A stretch of DNA of 7,492 bases. Source: Pseudomonadota bacterium. Lineage in GTDB: Bacteria; Desulfobacterota; Desulfobacteria; Desulfobacterales; C00003060. Every line of letters starts with the position of its first letter. Position 1 is the stretch's first letter. The translations under genes were made by a program, and so were the position numbers. The notes beneath the pieces are model-generated. The model searched no databases. It was not told the origin of the DNA and saw nothing but the letters and a program-made list of their open reading frames with translations. Shown piece by piece: positions 1 to 3,979 of this stretch. The DNA lies in the NCBI GenBank assembly GCA_015222985.1, contig JADFWI010000223.1, forward strand, positions 1 to 7,492, in the 5' to 3' direction.

Positions 1-83
1 CAATGGAGAAGGAGCTCAGGTTTGCCATTCGCGAAGGTGGTCGTACGGTAGGGGCCGGCGTTATCAGCGAAATACTGGAATAG
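1..83 (+). CDS. tuf: Elongation factor Tu, C-terminal end (partial)
   Basis: The window opens inside the last codons of EF-Tu, the GTPase that delivers aminoacyl-tRNA to the ribosomal A site. The visible residues read MEKELRFAIREGG, RTVGAGV and then ISEILE before TAG at 81-83. The RFAIREGGRTVGAGV block is the near-invariant end of EF-Tu domain 3, the beta-barrel that contacts tRNA. The first two bases complete a preceding codon, so the gene begins well upstream. The neighbours (rpmG, tRNA-Trp, secE, nusG) are the usual followers of tuf in many bacteria, which supports the call. Whether this is the only tuf copy cannot be told from here. Confidence 0.95.
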   Translation, partial: MEKELRFAIREGGRTVGAGVISEILE

Positions 84-100
84 CGGGCATAACGAGCCCG
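84..100 (+). other. Small hairpin between tuf and rpmG
   Basis: Immediately after the tuf stop codon, CGGGC (84-88) pairs perfectly with GCCCG (96-100) around a 7-base loop. No T-tract follows, so it does not look like an intrinsic terminator. It may mark or protect an mRNA 3' end, but its role is unproven. Confidence 0.35.
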
Positions 101-119
101 ACACAGAAGGAGTGAAAAC

Positions 120-269
120 GTGAGGATCATTGTTACGTTGGCCTGCAGCGAGTGCAAGCGCCGGAATTACACGACAACCAAGAATAAACGAACAACGCAG
201 GGAAAGCTTGCATTTAAGAAATACTGCAAATTTTGTCGGACACACACCTTGCACAAGGAAACCAAGTAG
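120..269 (+). CDS. rpmG: 50S ribosomal protein L33, zinc-ribbon type
   Basis: This 49-residue protein is L33, a small component of the large ribosomal subunit near the E site. It starts RIIVTLACSEC and contains YTTTKNKR in the middle, both typical of the family. Two CxxC pairs (Cys9/Cys12 and Cys36/Cys39) form the zinc ribbon, so this is the zinc-dependent (C+) version. The GTG start at 120 is chosen because AGAAGGAG (105-112) lies 7 bases upstream, the protein then has the normal family length, and no in-frame ATG is available nearby. The GTG at 112 hits a stop at once. It lies 36 bases after tuf and 44 bases before tRNA-Trp and is probably co-transcribed with both. C+ L33 proteins are in some bacteria replaced by zinc-free paralogues under zinc starvation; no paralogue is visible here. 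Confidence 0.95.
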   Translation: MRIIVTLACSECKRRNYTTTKNKRTTQGKLAFKKYCKFCRTHTLHKETK

Positions 270-313
270 TTGGTTGAAATGTGACGGACCTGGAAGGGAC
301 GTACTCTTATTGC

Positions 314-390
314 AGGCCAGTAGCTCTAACGGTTAGAGCACCGGACTCCAAATCCGGGTGATGGGGGTTCGAATCCCTCCTGGCCTGCCA
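314..390 (+). tRNA. trnW: tRNA-Trp (anticodon CCA)
   Basis: A full cloverleaf can be drawn. The acceptor stem is AGGCCAG (314-320) with CTGGCCT (380-386), 7 of 7 pairs. The D arm is GCTC/GAGC (323-326 and 336-339). The anticodon stem is CCGGA/TCCGG (341-345 and 353-357), and the anticodon loop CTCCAAA gives anticodon CCA for tryptophan. The T arm is GGGGG/CCCTC (363-367 and 375-379) with loop TTCGAAT. The discriminator base is G387, usual for bacterial tRNA-Trp, and CCA is encoded at 388-390. The gene sits between rpmG and secE, a common arrangement in proteobacteria, and must be cut from a longer transcript if co-transcribed. I saw no convincing promoter of its own in 270-313. Confidence 0.97.
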
Positions 391-422
391 CTATACGAGG
401 TGTTCACCAAAAAAGGAGATTC

Positions 423-818
423 ATGGGACGTCTCAAGAAGAAAAGGCCAGCATCGACAAAGAAGAAGGGTCGAAAAAAGGCCGTTAAGGAGAATGATCTC
501 CAGCGGGGCACTGAGAAACCCTTGGTTTCAGACTTGACACATCAGAAAAAGGCTGAGCCAAAGGAGTTAGTGAAGAGCAAGAAGGAGGTTCCCAAGGCAA
601 TCACGCCCTCAGGGCGGGGGATTCAACTGGCCTTTTGGGGGAAGGCGACACAGTTTCTCAGGGAGGTAAGAATAGAACTCAGGAAGGTTACGTGGCCTTC
701 CAAAAAAGATGCCATGGCATCTACTGCCGTTGTCATTGTCCTGGTGTTTATTGTTTCTGCGTTTCTCGGTTTGGTGGACGTGGGGCTGTCCTCTCTGATT
801 CGTTTGGTGCTTCAGTGA
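423..818 (+). CDS. secE: Preprotein translocase subunit SecE
   Basis: SecE is the small clamp subunit of the inner-membrane SecYEG channel that exports unfolded proteins. The diagnostic part is the C-terminal half of this 131-residue protein. An amphipathic helix with the signature EVRIELRKVTWPSKKD (residues 81-96) is followed by one membrane segment (about 99-121) and a short tail ending in SLIRLVLQ. The first roughly 70 residues are a hydrophilic, lysine-rich extension with no membrane segment. Single-span SecE proteins are usually nearer 60-70 residues, so about half of this one is extra. The ATG at 423 follows AAAAGGAG (411-418). It lies 32 bases after tRNA-Trp and 58 bases before nusG, the usual secE-nusG pairing. 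Confidence 0.95.
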   Translation: MGRLKKKRPASTKKKGRKKAVKENDLQRGTEKPLVSDLTHQKKAEPKELVKSKKEVPKAITPSGRGIQLAFWGKATQFLREVRIELRKVTWPSKKDAMASTAVVIVLVFIVSAFLGLVDVGLSSLIRLVLQ

Positions 819-876
819 GACTCCCAACTCCTAAAGTTGTAGAAAATTCGAGAGATCTGACTAATGAGGATAAAGC

Positions 877-1407
877 GTGGCTCTTAAATGGTATGTAGTT
901 CATACTTACTCGGGGTATGAGAATAAGGTAAAAACTGCCTTGGAAGAGCAGTTTGCATCTTCGGCTCATCCTGACCAGATTGGCAAGGTCTTGATCCCTA
1001 CTGAGCAGGTTGTGGAACTGGTCAAGGGAAAAAGAAAGACATCCTCAAGGAAGTTCTATCCTGGCTATATTCTGGTGCAGATGGAGCTGAATGAGGACAC
1101 TTGGCACATAGTAAAGGACACGCCAAAGGTAACCGGCTTTCTGGGCGGTCGAGACACGCCTGCCCCGCTGACTGATGCGGAGGCCGAACAGATCCTGGGC
1201 CAGGTAGAGGCCGGAAAGCTCAAGCCTCAACCGAAATATCTGTTTGAGCCGGGAGAGGATGTCCGAGTCATTGACGGTCCCTTCACGAACTTTACAGGGA
1301 CAGTGGAAGACGTGAAACCGGACAAGGGCAAAATCAGGGTCATGGTTAGTATTTTTGGGCGGCCGACCCCGGTAGAGTTGGACTTTGTTCAGGTAAGCAA
1401 GGTGTAG
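877..1407 (+). CDS. nusG: Transcription termination/antitermination protein NusG
   Basis: NusG binds RNA polymerase over the DNA cleft, reduces pausing, and links polymerase to Rho or to the leading ribosome. The protein has 176 residues, close to the usual bacterial length. Residues 4-110 form the NGN domain (KWYVVHTYSGYENKV at the start, then YPGYILVQM and TGFLGG). A short linker leads to the KOW domain (about 124-176), with GEDVRVIDGPFTNFTGTVE and a conserved FGRPTPVELDF segment. The GTG start at 877 gives the standard N-terminus MALKWYVVHT and has TGAGGA (865-870) 6 bases upstream. It lies between secE and rplK, as in most bacteria. Nothing in the sequence looks degenerate. Confidence 0.97.
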   Translation: MALKWYVVHTYSGYENKVKTALEEQFASSAHPDQIGKVLIPTEQVVELVKGKRKTSSRKFYPGYILVQMELNEDTWHIVKDTPKVTGFLGGRDTPAPLTDAEAEQILGQVEAGKLKPQPKYLFEPGEDVRVIDGPFTNFTGTVEDVKPDKGKIRVMVSIFGRPTPVELDFVQVSKV

Positions 1408-1452
1408 GCGGCCGCATGCCTCAGCAGAACGAAGAAGAATGGAGCAGATGAT

Positions 1453-1875
1453 ATGGCAAAAAGAATGATAGGTTCGATCAAGTTGCAGGTTCCGGCCGGG
1501 CAGGCCAACCCTTCCCCACCCATTGGCCCAGCTTTGGGACAGCAGGGGGTCAACATCATGGAATTCTGCAAGGCCTTTAATGCAAAAACCGCTGGTCAAG
1601 AGGGGATGATCATACCGGTAGTGATCACTGTTTATCAGGATCGCTCATTTTCCTTTGTCACAAAAACGCCTCCCGCATCAGTCCTGCTGAAGAAGGCAGC
1701 TAAGATTGCCAAGGGCGCCGGTGACCCAAAGCGGGAAAAGGTCGGCGAAGTGACACGGCCCCAGGTCGAAGAAATAGCCAAGATGAAGCTTGTGGATTTG
1801 AACGCAAACGACTTGGATAGCGCCTGCAAGATCATAGAAGGTACGGCTCGAAGCATGGGGATTGAAGTAGTTTGA
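1453..1875 (+). CDS. rplK: 50S ribosomal protein L11
   Basis: L11 binds 23S rRNA in the GTPase-associated centre and helps elongation factors and RelA sense the ribosome state. The 140-residue length is typical. The N-terminal domain (about 1-70) holds the proline-rich stretch PSPPIGPALGQ (20-30), the region where thiostrepton-type antibiotics sit between L11 and rRNA. The C-terminal RNA-binding domain (about 76-140) contains TPPASVLLKKAAKI and ends SMGIEVV. The ATG at 1453 is supported by GGAG (1441-1444) 8 bases upstream and by the standard MAK start. An ATG at 1448 is out of frame. The stop codon overlaps or nearly abuts the start of rplA, so the two are likely translationally coupled. Confidence 0.97.
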   Translation: MAKRMIGSIKLQVPAGQANPSPPIGPALGQQGVNIMEFCKAFNAKTAGQEGMIIPVVITVYQDRSFSFVTKTPPASVLLKKAAKIAKGAGDPKREKVGEVTRPQVEEIAKMKLVDLNANDLDSACKIIEGTARSMGIEVV

Positions 1876-1901
1876 TGGCGAAAGGGGTTCTAGGGTTTAC
1901 T

Positions 1902-2606
1902 ATGAGAAAACGTGGGAAGAAATTCAGTGAGTCAGCAAAGCGAATTGACCGGAACAGGACTTACGATTTTGCGGAGGCATTGAAGTTTGCCGTGGACATG
2001 TCTTATGCTAGATTTGATGAGGGCATTGACGTTGCAGTGCGTTTGGGGGTGGATCCCAGGCATGCCGATCAGATGGTCCGCGGTTCAGTCATGTTGCCGA
2101 ATGGCACGGGCAAAGAAGTCAAGGTCTTGGTTTTTGCAAAGGGTGAGAAAGAGACGGAGGCCAGGGAAGCTGGGGCGGATATTGTGGGAAACGACGACCT
2201 GCTGGAAAAGATCAAGAAAGGCTGGCTGGAGTTTGACAAGGCTGTTGCGACTCCGGACATGATGGGCGCGGTCGGGCGTATTGGCAAGATTCTTGGACCC
2301 AGGGGGTTGATGCCGAATGCAAAAACCGGCACTGTTACGTTTGAAGTGGCCAGAGCTGTGAAGGATTTGAAGGCAGGCAAGATTGATTTCAAAGTCGAGC
2401 GTGCGGGTATTGTTCATACGTCAGTGGGGAAAGTATCTTTTGGCGTGGAAAAGCTGTTGGAAAACCTCACTTCCTTTCTCGATACGATCATTCGTCTCAA
2501 ACCGGCTAGCAGCAAGGGCACATATCTAAAAGGGATTTCCGTTTCGTCCACCATGGGGCCTGGCATTAAGATAGATCCTGCCCATGTAAAGACCATTCTG
2601 AAATAA
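1902..2606 (+). CDS. rplA: 50S ribosomal protein L1
   Basis: L1 forms the mobile stalk next to the ribosomal E site and, in well-studied bacteria, represses its own rplK-rplA mRNA. From ATG 1902 the protein has 234 residues and begins MRKRGKKFSESAKRID, matching the canonical L1 N-terminus. Family landmarks are GPRGLMPNAKTGTVT (132-146), AGKIDFKVERAGIVHT (158-173) and STMGPGIKID (216-225). The common form of the first landmark has proline where this protein has Ala140. A second possible start is ATG 1875, which shares one base with the rplK TGA stop and adds nine residues (MAKGVLGFT). I prefer 1902 because of length and family alignment, although its ribosome-binding site (AGGGT, 1892-1896) is weak and the 1875 start would fit coupled translation. 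Confidence 0.95.
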   Translation: MRKRGKKFSESAKRIDRNRTYDFAEALKFAVDMSYARFDEGIDVAVRLGVDPRHADQMVRGSVMLPNGTGKEVKVLVFAKGEKETEAREAGADIVGNDDLLEKIKKGWLEFDKAVATPDMMGAVGRIGKILGPRGLMPNAKTGTVTFEVARAVKDLKAGKIDFKVERAGIVHTSVGKVSFGVEKLLENLTSFLDTIIRLKPASSKGTYLKGISVSSTMGPGIKIDPAHVKTILK

Positions 2607-2608
2607 AT

Positions 2609-2635
2609 CCCCAGGTCATTGAGATCTTACTGGGG
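2609..2635 (+). other. Hairpin just after rplA
   Basis: CCCCAG (2609-2614) pairs perfectly with CTGGGG (2630-2635) around a 15-base loop, two bases after the rplA stop. It is followed by an A-run (2639-2646), not a T-run, so it is not an intrinsic terminator on this strand. It could be an mRNA stability element or the outer part of the rplJ leader. Confidence 0.4.
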
Positions 2636-2647
2636 AAGCAAAAAAAT
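2619..2647 (+). promoter_or_regulatory. Possible sigma70-type promoter for rplJ
   Basis: TTGAGA (2619-2624) matches the -35 consensus at 5 of 6 positions, and AAAAAT (2642-2647) matches the -10 at 4 of 6, with a 17-base spacer. A promoter in the rplA-rplJ gap is known in Escherichia coli. Initiation would fall near 2654, inside the outer stem of the L10 leader, which counts against it. Confidence 0.22.
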
Positions 2648-2735
2648 AGTCTGTCAAAGACCGCAGGTATGCCTTCGAACAAGGTGTTTAAAGCGTCACT
2701 CGCCTGCCAAGACAGTCCATATGGGGTATATCGAC

Positions 2736-2758
2736 ATGCTGTTGAGCATTTCTCTTTT
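2736..2758 (+). terminator. Weak attenuator-like hairpin in the rplJ leader
   Basis: ATGCT (2736-2740) pairs with AGCAT (2745-2749) around GTTG and is followed by a pyrimidine-rich tail TTCTCTTTT (2750-2758). The stem is only 5 bp and AT-rich, so on its own it is weak as a terminator. It might act as an attenuator or simply be leader structure. Confidence 0.2.
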
Positions 2759-2826
2759 CGGCTAGTTGCCGGCAGGCGGCTGATGGCGATGCTTTCTCGT
2801 TTTACCTTGTGGTTCAGGCAGATAAG

Positions 2827-2834
2827 AAAGGAGG
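2827..2834 (+). promoter_or_regulatory. Ribosome-binding site of rplJ with long spacing
   Basis: AAAGGAGG is a strong Shine-Dalgarno match, but 12 bases separate it from the TTG start at 2847, longer than optimal. The reading frame has a stop at 2823-2825 and no ATG or GTG between, so TTG 2847 is the only plausible start and this site decides it. Confidence 0.7.
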
Positions 2835-2846
2835 GGTTACAGACTT

Positions 2847-3368
2847 TTGAAGCGAGCGGAAAAGAAAGAATTGGTAGAGGCCCTTCACGAAAAGCTATCC
2901 AAGGCTAAATCGCTAGTTCTTACGGACTACAGAGGCCTTGATACGTCTGCCATGAATAGGTTGCGAAGGCAACTTAGGGAGGCATCGGTTGAGTACCGAG
3001 TGGTAAAGAACACATTCATGTCAAGGGCTGCTGACGGAACCGACACAGCGCTCTTGAAGGACTATTTTGCCGGACCTTCTGCGGCGGCCATAAGCTATGA
3101 CGATCCGGTCTCCCCGGCCAAAGTGCTTGTGAAGTTTGCCGAAGAGCATGCTGCCTTGGAAATCAAGGCTGGCGTCATTGATGGCAGAGTTGTTGATATG
3201 GAGGGTATCAAACAACTTTCCAGGCTGCCGTCCCACGAGGCCTTGCTGGGACAACTGCTTTCCGTATTTAGCGGCCCTGCCAGATCATTGGTAACGGTTC
3301 TAAGTGGTGTGCCAAGAAGTTTCTTGGGTGTCTTGAGCGCCATTAAAGAGCAGAAGGAGTCGGCTTAA
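2847..3368 (+). CDS. rplJ: 50S ribosomal protein L10
   Basis: L10 is the base of the ribosomal L7/L12 stalk: its N-terminal domain binds 23S rRNA next to L11 and its C-terminal helix carries the L7/L12 dimers. The 173-residue product begins MKRAEKKELVEALHEKL and continues with SLVLTDYRGLD (22-32) and VEYRVVKNTFMSRA (48-61), all typical of L10. The C-terminal part from about residue 140 is hydrophobic and helical (LVTVLSGVPRSFLGVLSAI), the expected L12-binding segment. The start is TTG, with an upstream in-frame stop excluding anything longer; TTG starts are not rare for L10. It is preceded by the presumed L10 leader, so translation is probably controlled by L10-L12 itself. It is followed by an unusually long, structured spacer before rplL. 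Confidence 0.96.
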   Translation: MKRAEKKELVEALHEKLSKAKSLVLTDYRGLDTSAMNRLRRQLREASVEYRVVKNTFMSRAADGTDTALLKDYFAGPSAAAISYDDPVSPAKVLVKFAEEHAALEIKAGVIDGRVVDMEGIKQLSRLPSHEALLGQLLSVFSGPARSLVTVLSGVPRSFLGVLSAIKEQKESA

Positions 3369-3376
3369 ACCGAATG

Positions 3377-3398
3377 AGTTGGGGGCTTCCCCCCAACT
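3377..3398 (+). other. Strong GC hairpin after rplJ
   Basis: AGTTGGGGG (3377-3385) pairs perfectly with CCCCCAACT (3390-3398) around CTTC, giving a 9-bp stem with a tight loop, eight bases after the rplJ stop. No T-tract follows, so it is not a standard intrinsic terminator. It may block 3' exonucleases or cause partial termination or pausing between rplJ and rplL. Its last base is also the first base of the next inverted repeat. Confidence 0.6.
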
Positions 3399-3470
3399 GG
3401 AGTGTTGGAGTATTCGAGTGATGGGTATCAACACAACTACTACCCACTACTGCATTACTCCAACACTCCA
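3398..3470 (+). repeat. 30-bp imperfect inverted repeat made of octanucleotide units
   Basis: The left arm (3398-3427) and the right arm (3441-3470) pair at 25 of 30 positions around a 13-base loop. The outer 15 pairs are perfect: TGGAGTGTTGGAGTA against TACTCCAACACTCCA. Within the left arm the sequence repeats every eight bases: TGGAGTGT, TGGAGTAT, TCGAGTGA, then TGGGTATC. The right arm, read on the other strand, does the same (TGGAGTGT, TGGAGTAA, TGCAGTAG, TGGGTAGT). This looks like a dispersed palindromic intergenic element (REP- or MITE-like) rather than a ribosomal control site. I see no target-site duplication and no coding capacity. Confidence 0.65.
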
Positions 3471-3514
3471 TAGATTTCGTATAGGTGGAATAAGTCAATT
3501 AGTACACGTTAGTT

Positions 3515-3560
3515 ATGAGCGGCGTAGCCGCACAATATGAAATCGCGGAGCGATTTTATC
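3515..3560 (+). repeat. Pair of small palindromes, each led by ATGA, ahead of rplL
   Basis: Two hairpins stand side by side. The first is GCGGC-GTA-GCCGC (3519-3531), preceded by ATGA (3515-3518). The second is ATGAAATCGC-GGA-GCGATTTTAT (3537-3559), a 10-pair stem including one G-T pair, which also begins with ATGA. Both have a 3-base loop closed by GC pairs, so they share a design with different stem sequences. The second ends four bases before the rplL ribosome-binding site and could affect initiation or mRNA stability; its TTTTAT end is too short for a clear terminator. Confidence 0.5.
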
Positions 3561-3563
3561 ATA

Positions 3564-3570
3564 GAGGAGG
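3564..3570 (+). promoter_or_regulatory. Strong ribosome-binding site of rplL
   Basis: GAGGAGG is a near-perfect Shine-Dalgarno sequence. It directly abuts the ATG at 3571, which is too close to use, but lies 9 bases from the ATG at 3580, so it decides in favour of 3580. Its strength suits the need for several L7/L12 copies per ribosome. Confidence 0.8.
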
Positions 3571-3579
3571 ATGCATATA

Positions 3580-3963
3580 ATGGCTGATGTTACGAAAGAG
3601 GATGTAATAGAATTTGTTTCTAATATGTCGGTGCTTGAACTTTCCGAATTGGTCAAAGAGCTTGAGGATAAATTCGGTGTGTCAGCTGCAGCTCCAGTGG
3701 CTGTGGCTGCAGGACCTGTCGCAGGCGCTGCCCATGCCGAGGCAGAGGAGCAGACGGAATTCGATGTCATTCTGAGCGAAATAGGTGACAAGAAGATTCA
3801 GGTCATCAAGGCAATCCGGGCCATTACCGGTCTGGGCTTAAAAGAGGCCAAGGCCGTTGTTGATGAAGCCCCGAAACCGGTCAAGGAGGGGGTTTCAAAG
3901 GAAGAAGCTGAAGAGGTAAAGAAGCAACTGGAAGAAGCAGGTGCATCTGTAGAAATCAAGTAA
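3580..3963 (+). CDS. rplL: 50S ribosomal protein L7/L12
   Basis: L7/L12 is the multi-copy stalk protein that recruits and stimulates the GTPase translation factors (EF-Tu, EF-G, IF2). From ATG 3580 it has 127 residues. The N-terminal dimerisation domain (1-34) contains VLELSELVKELEDKFGV. An alanine-rich flexible hinge (about 35-57) follows. The globular C-terminal domain (58-127) carries KIQVIKAIRAITGLGLKEAK (72-91) and PKPVKEGVSKEEAEEVKKQL, with the factor-binding helix. An upstream in-frame ATG at 3571 would add MHI, but it touches the Shine-Dalgarno sequence and the family starts MA-D/-K, so 3580 is preferred. It lies 211 bases after rplJ and only 16 bases before rpoB. Confidence 0.97.
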   Translation: MADVTKEDVIEFVSNMSVLELSELVKELEDKFGVSAAAPVAVAAGPVAGAAHAEAEEQTEFDVILSEIGDKKIQVIKAIRAITGLGLKEAKAVVDEAPKPVKEGVSKEEAEEVKKQLEEAGASVEIK

Positions 3964-3979
3964 CGAACATGGAGATATT

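Larger units (their letters stand above)
2645..2846 (+). promoter_or_regulatory. L10 leader: autoregulatory mRNA leader of rplJ-rplL
   Basis: The 240-base gap before rplJ carries a block resembling the L10 leader, the mRNA site bound by the L10-L12 complex to limit its own synthesis. The outer stem is CTGTC (2651-2655) with GACAG (2711-2715). It is followed by the purine-rich bulge AAAGACC, like the kink-turn region of known leaders. The inner stem is GCAGG (2663-2667) with CCTGC (2703-2707), enclosing a small CCTT/AAGG hairpin (2672-2675 and 2681-2684). The CAAAGACCGCAGG core is what I recognise from the family. Downstream are a hairpin at 2736-2749, a second GGCAGGCG at 2771-2778 and the rplJ ribosome-binding site. 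The position directly upstream of rplJ supports the call; the exact boundaries are uncertain. Confidence 0.75.

Noticed and set aside
270..313. Possible separate promoter for tRNA-Trp (TTGAAA at 274-279)
   Set aside because: No acceptable -10 box lies at 16-18 bases; the nearest AT-rich hexamers are 22-25 bases away.
130..336. 68-codon + strand frame over rpmG and tRNA-Trp
   Set aside because: It is out of frame with the clear L33 zinc-ribbon protein and runs into the tRNA gene.
825..839. CAACT/AGTTG hairpin between secE and nusG
   Set aside because: The stem is only 5 bp with no T-tract, well within what chance gives in a 58-base spacer.
1045..1599. Antisense 184-codon open frame across nusG and rplK
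   Set aside because: It overlaps two well-supported genes on the opposite strand, has no recognisable product, and spans their intergenic gap without its own signals.
2609..2646. Hairpin after rplA as an intrinsic terminator
   Set aside because: The stem is followed by adenines rather than thymines, so it lacks the U-tract needed on this strand.
2669..2908. 79-codon open frame covering the rplJ leader as a possible leader peptide or small gene
   Set aside because: It overlaps the start of rplJ in another frame, has no ribosome-binding site before its ATG, and its sequence is explained by the structured L10 leader.
3455..3485. Possible internal promoter for rplL (TTACTC with TATAGG)
   Set aside because: Both boxes match poorly, the spacer is 19 bases, and the -35 box lies within the inverted repeat; I do not consider it supported.
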